DNA of 64,000 nucleotides from Collinsella sp. (GTDB taxonomy: Bacteria; Actinomycetota; Coriobacteriia; Coriobacteriales; Coriobacteriaceae): positions 15,475-79,474 of the forward strand of contig JAHAGQ010000008.1 of assembly GCA_018373675.1 (NCBI GenBank), given 5' to 3'. The notes beneath the pieces are model-generated. The model ran no database searches and was not told where the DNA came from. It worked only from the letters and a program-made list of their open reading frames with translations. Shown in pieces: positions 59,948 through 64,000 of this stretch; position 1 is the first letter of the stretch; every line of letters begins with the position of its first letter. The translations under genes and the position numbers were made by a program.

Positions 59948-61033
59948 ATGAAGCCACGTAACATTGCCATCACCTGCGGTGTCGCGGGAGTCGCCGTCGG
60001 CCTTGCCGCTGCCACCGGTATCGTTTATCACAAGCAAATCAAGTCCGCCGCGTCGCTCAAACGCTTGACCGGCTACGCGGATGGCTATGACCTGTACGCA
60101 ATCGACATCGCCTACGACTACGATCTCGATCGCATCATCGCCGCTGGCGTGCGCGACGACCAGGCCTACATCGATGCCGTGGTGGCGCAGGTGCTGCCCG
60201 GTGTGCCGGCACATGTCCAGGCGCCCCAGTTTGCCTGCAGCGCTTTTGTCGCCGTAGATGCCGAAGGCCGCGTGCGCACCGGTCGCAATTACGACTTTAA
60301 GGACGACACCTCGGCGCTGCTGGTGCGCAATCACCCACGCGGCGGCTATGCTTCCATCGGGCTTGCCGCCCTTAACAACCTGGGCGATAACACTCCGCTT
60401 GACTCCGTCGCCGGACGCGCCGCGGCGTTGATGGGCCCGTTTGCCCAGCTCGACGGTGTTAACGAATGCGGCGTGTCCATTGCCGTACTCACTCTGGATT
60501 CCAAGCCCTGTGACCAGGACACGCAACGTCCCGTCATCAATACCTCGCTCGCCATCCGTCTGGTGCTCGACCGTGCCGCCACCACGCAAGAAGCTGTCGA
60601 CCTGCTTTCCGCCTACGACATGCACGCCATGGCAGGACGCGATTACCACTTCTTTATCAACGACGCCGCCGGTGACGCGCACGTAGTAGAGTGGGATCCG
60701 CGCGATCCGGACCGCGCTTTCAAAGCGACTCCTGTACGCCAGGTTACGAACTTCTACGCCTGCTATGACGACGAAGTGCTGCCCAACCAAAAGAATGGCG
60801 AGCTGGGCCATGGTAAAGAGCGCGCCGTCGCGATCGCCGATGTCCTTGACGCCCATGTCGGTGCCCAGGACGAAACGATTGTCTGGGAAGCCCTGCGCGC
60901 CGCAGCGCAAGAACCCAATCCGGAAGACATCACCAGCAATACGCAATGGTCGGTCGTCTTTGACAATACCGAACCCGCCGCCGCCATTACGCTGCGCCGC
61001 CACTGGGGCGACGTCGACGCCTTCGCACTGTAA
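59948..61033 (+). CDS. membrane-anchored linear amide C-N hydrolase (choloylglycine-hydrolase-like Ntn enzyme)
   Basis: A 361-residue protein with an N-terminal membrane or signal segment (IAITCGVAGVAVGLAAATGIVYH) and an Ntn hydrolase domain. The presumed nucleophile Cys97 lies in FACSAFVAVDAEGRVRTGRNYDF. In penicillin V acylases and bile-salt hydrolases the Cys becomes the N terminus and is followed by GRN-D. Further family blocks are GVNECGVSIAVLTLD and WSVVFDNTEPAAAITLRRHW. Processing before Cys97 would be needed. A GAGGAG site precedes the ATG at 59948. The substrate may be an acyl-amide such as a bile salt or N-acyl amino acid; this cannot be decided here. Confidence 0.8.
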   Translation: MKPRNIAITCGVAGVAVGLAAATGIVYHKQIKSAASLKRLTGYADGYDLYAIDIAYDYDLDRIIAAGVRDDQAYIDAVVAQVLPGVPAHVQAPQFACSAFVAVDAEGRVRTGRNYDFKDDTSALLVRNHPRGGYASIGLAALNNLGDNTPLDSVAGRAAALMGPFAQLDGVNECGVSIAVLTLDSKPCDQDTQRPVINTSLAIRLVLDRAATTQEAVDLLSAYDMHAMAGRDYHFFINDAAGDAHVVEWDPRDPDRAFKATPVRQVTNFYACYDDEVLPNQKNGELGHGKERAVAIADVLDAHVGAQDETIVWEALRAAAQEPNPEDITSNTQWSVVFDNTEPAAAITLRRHWGDVDAFAL

Positions 61034-61102
61034 GGAGCCAGGCCCGTCGGCCTTACGCTCGCCTGACGTTGTTTACATTTCCATACGCTTGAGCTAACAC
61101 GT

Positions 61103-61135
61103 TTTACCCCCGTATCAACAGTGTGCGGGGGTAAA
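61103..61135 (+). terminator. hairpin between the amide hydrolase and pfk
   Basis: TTTACCCCCG and CGGGGGTAAA are perfect 10-base arms around TATCAACAGTGTG. It lies 70 bases after the hydrolase stop and 39 bases before pfk, so it may terminate the first or control the second. A TATAAC at about 61150 could be a -10 box of pfk. Confidence 0.6.
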
Positions 61136-61173
61136 CTTATGCGCATGTTATAACTTGCCCGGAAGGATTCATC

Positions 61174-62253
61174 ATGCTTAGGATCGGTCTTCTTACCAGT
61201 GGCGGCGACTGCCAGGCACTCAACGCCACTATGCGCGGCATCGTCAAAACGCTTATGACCAATAGCGAAGAACCTATCGAGATCTATGGTTTTGAGGACG
61301 GCTACCAGGGCCTTATCTACAGCAGATTCCGCGTCATGACGCCCGCCGATTTTAGCGGCATCCTCACCCGCGGCGGCACCATCCTGGGCACGAGCCGTAC
61401 GCCGTTCAAGCGCCTGGACACTCCCGAGGCCGACGGCGTCGAGAAGGTGCCGGCGATGGTCCACACCTATCATAAGCTGCAGCTCGACTGCCTGTTTATG
61501 CTGGGCGGCAACGGCTCCACCAAGACCGCCAACCGCCTGCGCGAAGAGGGCCTCAACGTTATCGCCCTGCCCAAGACCATCGATAACGACACCTGGGGCA
61601 CCGAGCTGACGTTTGGCTTTACGAGCGCCATCGACGTCGCCACCAAGTGCATCGACGACATCCACACCACCGCCTCGAGTCACGGCCGCGTGTTCGTTAT
61701 CGAGATCATGGGCCACAAGGTTGGCTGGATTCCACTGTACGCCGGCGTCGCGGGCAGCGCGGACGTCATCCTGATTCCAGAGATCCCTTACGACATGGAA
61801 AACGTCATCAAGACCATCGAACATCGCATGGAGACCGGCAGCCGCTTTACCATCGTGGCCGTCGCCGAGGGCGCTATCTCCAAGGAGGACGCGGCTCTGT
61901 CCAAGAAAGAGTACAAGAAGAAGCTCGCCGAGCGCACGAGCCCGTCGATTGTCTACGACATCGCCAAGGAGATCGAAGCCAAGACCGGTCGCGAGACCCG
62001 CGTCGCCATCCCCGGCCACACGCAGCGCGGCGGTCAGCCCGACGCCCAGGACCGCATCTTTGCGACCCAGTGCGGCGTCGAGGCGGCTCTCGGCTGCCTA
62101 CGCGGCGAGTTTGGCTACATGATTGCCCTGCGCGACGGCAAGATGTGCCACATGCCGCTCGAGGATGTCGCCGGCAAGCTCAAGTATGTCGATCCCCAGA
62201 GCGATCTGGTGCGCGAGGCCAAGGCGTTGGGCATCAGCTTCGGCGACGAATAG
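61174..62253 (+). CDS. pfkA: 6-phosphofructokinase
   Basis: The enzyme phosphorylates fructose 6-phosphate in glycolysis. The 359-residue protein has GLLTSGGDCQALNATMRG (phosphate loop), GTSRTPF, MLGGNGSTKTANRL, ALPKTIDNDTWGTELTFGF, VIEIMGHKVGW and IPGHTQRGG. The residues that set the donor are mixed: Gly at the GGNGS position (as in ATP forms) but Lys in PKTIDND (as in many pyrophosphate forms). So donor (ATP or PPi) is not certain. An AAGGA site precedes the ATG. Confidence 0.93.
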   Translation: MLRIGLLTSGGDCQALNATMRGIVKTLMTNSEEPIEIYGFEDGYQGLIYSRFRVMTPADFSGILTRGGTILGTSRTPFKRLDTPEADGVEKVPAMVHTYHKLQLDCLFMLGGNGSTKTANRLREEGLNVIALPKTIDNDTWGTELTFGFTSAIDVATKCIDDIHTTASSHGRVFVIEIMGHKVGWIPLYAGVAGSADVILIPEIPYDMENVIKTIEHRMETGSRFTIVAVAEGAISKEDAALSKKEYKKKLAERTSPSIVYDIAKEIEAKTGRETRVAIPGHTQRGGQPDAQDRIFATQCGVEAALGCLRGEFGYMIALRDGKMCHMPLEDVAGKLKYVDPQSDLVREAKALGISFGDE

Positions 62254-62275
62254 CCTCGGCCGAAACTGCTCTCAT

Positions 62276-62395
62276 CGGAGGCCCCAGGGCTTACCTCCCA
62301 AATCGTCCTCGGACATGTCAGGATCCCGCCGTGTGCTTCGCGCGGCGGGATCCTTCCGTCCTGCGGAAAGATTTGGGAGGTAAGCCCTGGGGCCT
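62276..62395 (+). repeat. composite long hairpin element 3 (downstream of pfk)
   Basis: Perfect 28-base arms: one starts GGAGGCCCCAGGGCTTACCT (62277), the other ends GGTAAGCCCTGGGGCCTCC (62395). They enclose an inner stem AGGATCCCGCCG with CGGCGGGATCCT around TGTGCTTCGCG. The inner stem is bordered by CGTCCTCGGACATG and CGTCCTGCGGAA, identical to element 1 (7514-7658, minus strand). It lies 24 bases after the pfk stop and shares orientation with that gene. Confidence 0.8.
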
Positions 62396-62459
62396 CCTGC
62401 GGTAACTAGGGAGGCCGTGGCTATTCGTCTTCTTGCTGCGGGTGCCTGGTCTGAAATTC

Positions 62460-62526
62460 AGTTGCGGTGAAATAGTTCTTGCTTAGCCCGCAAATGGCTG
62501 AATTTAGGAACTATTCCACCGCAACT
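62460..62526. repeat. 67-bp inverted-repeat element, copy 3
   Basis: AGTTGCGGTGAAATAGTTCT to GGAACTATTCCACCGCAACT. The ends have two mismatches. It lies between element 3 and the XRE gene, with no gene on either side closer than 180 bases. Confidence 0.88.
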
Positions 62527-62587
62527 CTTGACCCGGGCTCTTGGCTGTTACGCGCACTGACATTTGTCACATAATTGCTGGTCATGA

Positions 62588-62659
62588 TGGTTGCTACCGG
62601 TAGTTGCGGTAGGGTTGGGGCAGATTCTAACTAGAAATGGTGGTCGCTACCGGTTGTTC
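62588..62659 (+). promoter_or_regulatory. direct-repeat operator candidate upstream of the XRE gene
   Basis: TGGTTGCTACCGGTAGTTG (62588) and TGGTCGCTACCGGTTGTTC (62641) match at 16 of 19 bases and are 53 bases apart, about five helical turns. Each holds a CTACCGGT(A/T)G near-palindrome. They end about 50 bases before the start of the XRE gene, so self-regulation is plausible. Confidence 0.5.
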
Positions 62660-62709
62660 TCCGCATACTCAGCTCATTCGATTACGGTCACCACATGAAA
62701 GGAACTGCC

Positions 62710-63648
62710 ATGGATCTTGCGATGGCGCAGCGGCTCGTTGATCGCCGCAAGGCTGCCGGGCTTTCTCAGGAGGCACTTGCTGCCCAGCTGGGTGTGAGTC
62801 GTCAGGCTGTCAGCAAATGGGAGCGCAGCGAATCCTCGCCCGATACCGATAACCTTATTGCGCTCGCCGCGCTGTATGGCGTGTCGCTGGATGAGCTGTT
62901 GTATGGGGAGGCAGTGGATAGCACTGACGACTCGCAGGCTGATGATGAGGCACAGGACAGCGGCGCCGGCGCCAAAGCTTCAGATAAGGCTGAAGAGGCT
63001 GAGGCTTCTACTGAGCACGCTGATTGCAGCGATAAGCCACTTGTCGATATTTCCCTCGCGCGCGGCATCCACGTTATTGATCCCAACAAGGGCGAAGAGG
63101 TTCATGTTGGCTGGAATGGCATCCATGTGGCTAACGAGCGCAAGGGTGAAGAGATCCATGTGGGGCCAGGCGGATTGCATATCGATACGCTTGAGGACGA
63201 TGGACATAGCGTGCATACCAATGACGACGGCACCGTCACCATCGACGGCGAGACGTTTTCCAGCTGGAAGGAAGCACACGACAAGCTCGACCATCATGGC
63301 AAGCATTTCCACACCAAGGTCGGACGTGCATGGAACAAATTCCCCTTCCCCGCGCTTGTCGCCTTCGCCTATCTGGTGCTCGGCATTGTCTACGGCACAT
63401 GGGCTACGGGACTCTTCCTCGTCTTTCTGATTCCCGTCTATTACGCGCTTGGCGACTTTATCGACCAACGCCACTTATCTAAGCTGATCGATGTCGTCTA
63501 TTCAGTCAGTGCCGAGGCATGGTTCCTCTACATGTGGCTCTGCCTGGGGCAACCCCATCCCGCCTGGGTAATCCTCATCACCATCCCGGTCGTAAAAGCA
63601 CTCATACGTTGGTGCCGTAAGCAATGGAAGCATCGCAAGCGAGCCTAA
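62710..63648 (+). CDS. XRE-family HTH protein with repeat linker and membrane tail
   Basis: A 312-residue protein: N-terminal Cro/C1 helix-turn-helix (LVDRRKAAGLSQEALAAQLGVSRQAVSKWERSESSPDTDNL, about 7-50), an acidic linker, then a repeat region (GIHVIDPNKGEEVHVGWNGIHV, then ERKGEEIHVGPGGLHIDT and a later variant) with period about 16-18. A C-terminal membrane part of three to four segments follows (FPALVAFAYLVLGIVYGTWATGLFLVFLIPV..). The start is the ATG at 62710 with GAAAGGA. The membrane tail suggests a signal-sensing regulator that binds DNA at the membrane. Confidence 0.82.
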   Translation: MDLAMAQRLVDRRKAAGLSQEALAAQLGVSRQAVSKWERSESSPDTDNLIALAALYGVSLDELLYGEAVDSTDDSQADDEAQDSGAGAKASDKAEEAEASTEHADCSDKPLVDISLARGIHVIDPNKGEEVHVGWNGIHVANERKGEEIHVGPGGLHIDTLEDDGHSVHTNDDGTVTIDGETFSSWKEAHDKLDHHGKHFHTKVGRAWNKFPFPALVAFAYLVLGIVYGTWATGLFLVFLIPVYYALGDFIDQRHLSKLIDVVYSVSAEAWFLYMWLCLGQPHPAWVILITIPVVKALIRWCRKQWKHRKRA

Positions 63649-63703
63649 ACCATCCCAGCCCGACAGCAGCACCCAACTAGTACTCCCCCGCCCATCCCTC
63701 CTA

Positions 63704-63770
63704 AGTTGCGGTGATATAGTTCCGGTTTTAGCCTTGAGTAGTCGAGTTTAGGAACTATTCCACCGCAACT
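63704..63770. repeat. 67-bp inverted-repeat element, copy 4
   Basis: AGTTGCGGTGATATAGTTCC to GGAACTATTCCACCGCAACT. It lies 55 bases after the stop codon of the XRE gene. Interior bases differ from the other copies. Confidence 0.88.
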
Positions 63771-64000
63771 TACGAATGATCGGAGCGGCTACAGCACAAG
63801 CGCCGGCGTTCGTTTGATGGTCCACCACGAAAAGGGGCTATCTACTACGTTTAACTCGATGGGGCCAACCATGACCGCCTTTTTCGAAAATCGACAGGCC
63901 TTCTACCTGCACTGATAATTGTCCTTGGGGGAAGCGGGCACTGCGGGGGCGCGTCAACAGCGCGCGATTTCCGCGTCGCAGCGCTACCCTGATGCTGAAC
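63771..64000. other. window end with no supported gene
   Basis: The last 230 bases hold only short frames, for example a 14-codon frame from ATG at about 63869, with no convincing ribosome site or family match. It may be the leader of a gene beyond the window. Confidence 0.5.

Noticed and set aside
59948..61033. Firm call as bile-salt hydrolase
   Set aside because: The family fold is clear but the Cys position, pro-region and substrate loops do not allow a substrate call.
1..64000. Transposase, integrase, tRNA or attachment site at the edges of the AT-rich island
   Set aside because: None was seen on either strand near 45000 or 51700; island transfer is inferred only from base composition.

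Overview
The window is a high-GC chromosomal segment, with most genes using G/C-rich third codon positions. It looks like a gut Coriobacteriia (Actinomycetota), most probably Collinsella. The evidence is the mix of a riboflavin ECF transporter behind an FMN riboswitch, an AmaP/DUF2273/Asp23 envelope-stress operon, a very large 2-hydroxyacyl-CoA dehydratase activase-like protein, a membrane-anchored linear amide hydrolase and anaerobe-type radical SAM enzymes. The genus is inferred from gene content and protein style; no marker search was possible. No rRNA, tRNA, CRISPR array, transposase or phage gene was seen.

Layout. 1-2760: leftward arginine operon argC-argJ-argB with ARG-box-like operators. 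2892-7311: two PNPOx-like proteins, then the leftward ribU-ecfA(fused)-ecfT module under an FMN riboswitch. 7514-10058: groES-groEL flanked by two very long hairpin elements. 10218-13487: amidohydrolase and M20 peptidase, divergent. 13594-23749: leftward genes for zinc-ribbon membrane proteins, YitT, AmaP-DUF2273-Asp23, YebC, a 727-residue membrane protein, Lgt and a NifU-like protein. 23926-28751: dCMP deaminase and CoaX (leftward), then OPT transporter and DUF389 protein (rightward). 28878-38128 (leftward): a small membrane protein, a frameshifted remnant, the 1593-residue activase protein with its TetR regulator, a HAD phosphatase, a decayed PII gene end, a CmpB-type membrane protein and an HD hydrolase. 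38356-44967 (rightward): DXS-like synthase, a four-gene amino-acid ABC importer and a class-I glutamine amidotransferase-like hydrolase.

45068-51583 is an AT-richer island, leftward. A previously uncalled 42-residue, six-cysteine peptide gene (50411-50539) has its own promoter. It is followed by an ABC ATPase, two ABC permeases, a radical SAM/SPASM maturase and an ABC exporter. An XRE regulator and a DUF2975 membrane protein lie upstream. This is a complete ribosomally synthesised, post-translationally modified peptide (RiPP) locus, resembling the Cys-rich-peptide/CcpM type.

51814-63648: an Hpt protein and a three-domain (degenerate GGDEF, REC, HD-GYP) regulator, an alpha/beta hydrolase, a radical SAM enzyme, SEC-C methionine aminopeptidase, a D-2-hydroxyacid dehydrogenase, M18 aminopeptidase, linear amide hydrolase, phosphofructokinase and an XRE regulator with membrane tail.

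The second main theme is non-coding. The intergenic spaces hold several families of structured repeats: long composite hairpins with perfect arms of 28-37 bp, two of which share conserved internal motifs; a 67-bp element present four times; a 40-50 bp hairpin present five times, with relatives; and a three-unit palindromic array of about 80-bp period. Many sit directly at stop codons, so they may act as terminators or mRNA 3' ends, or be mobile REP-like elements.
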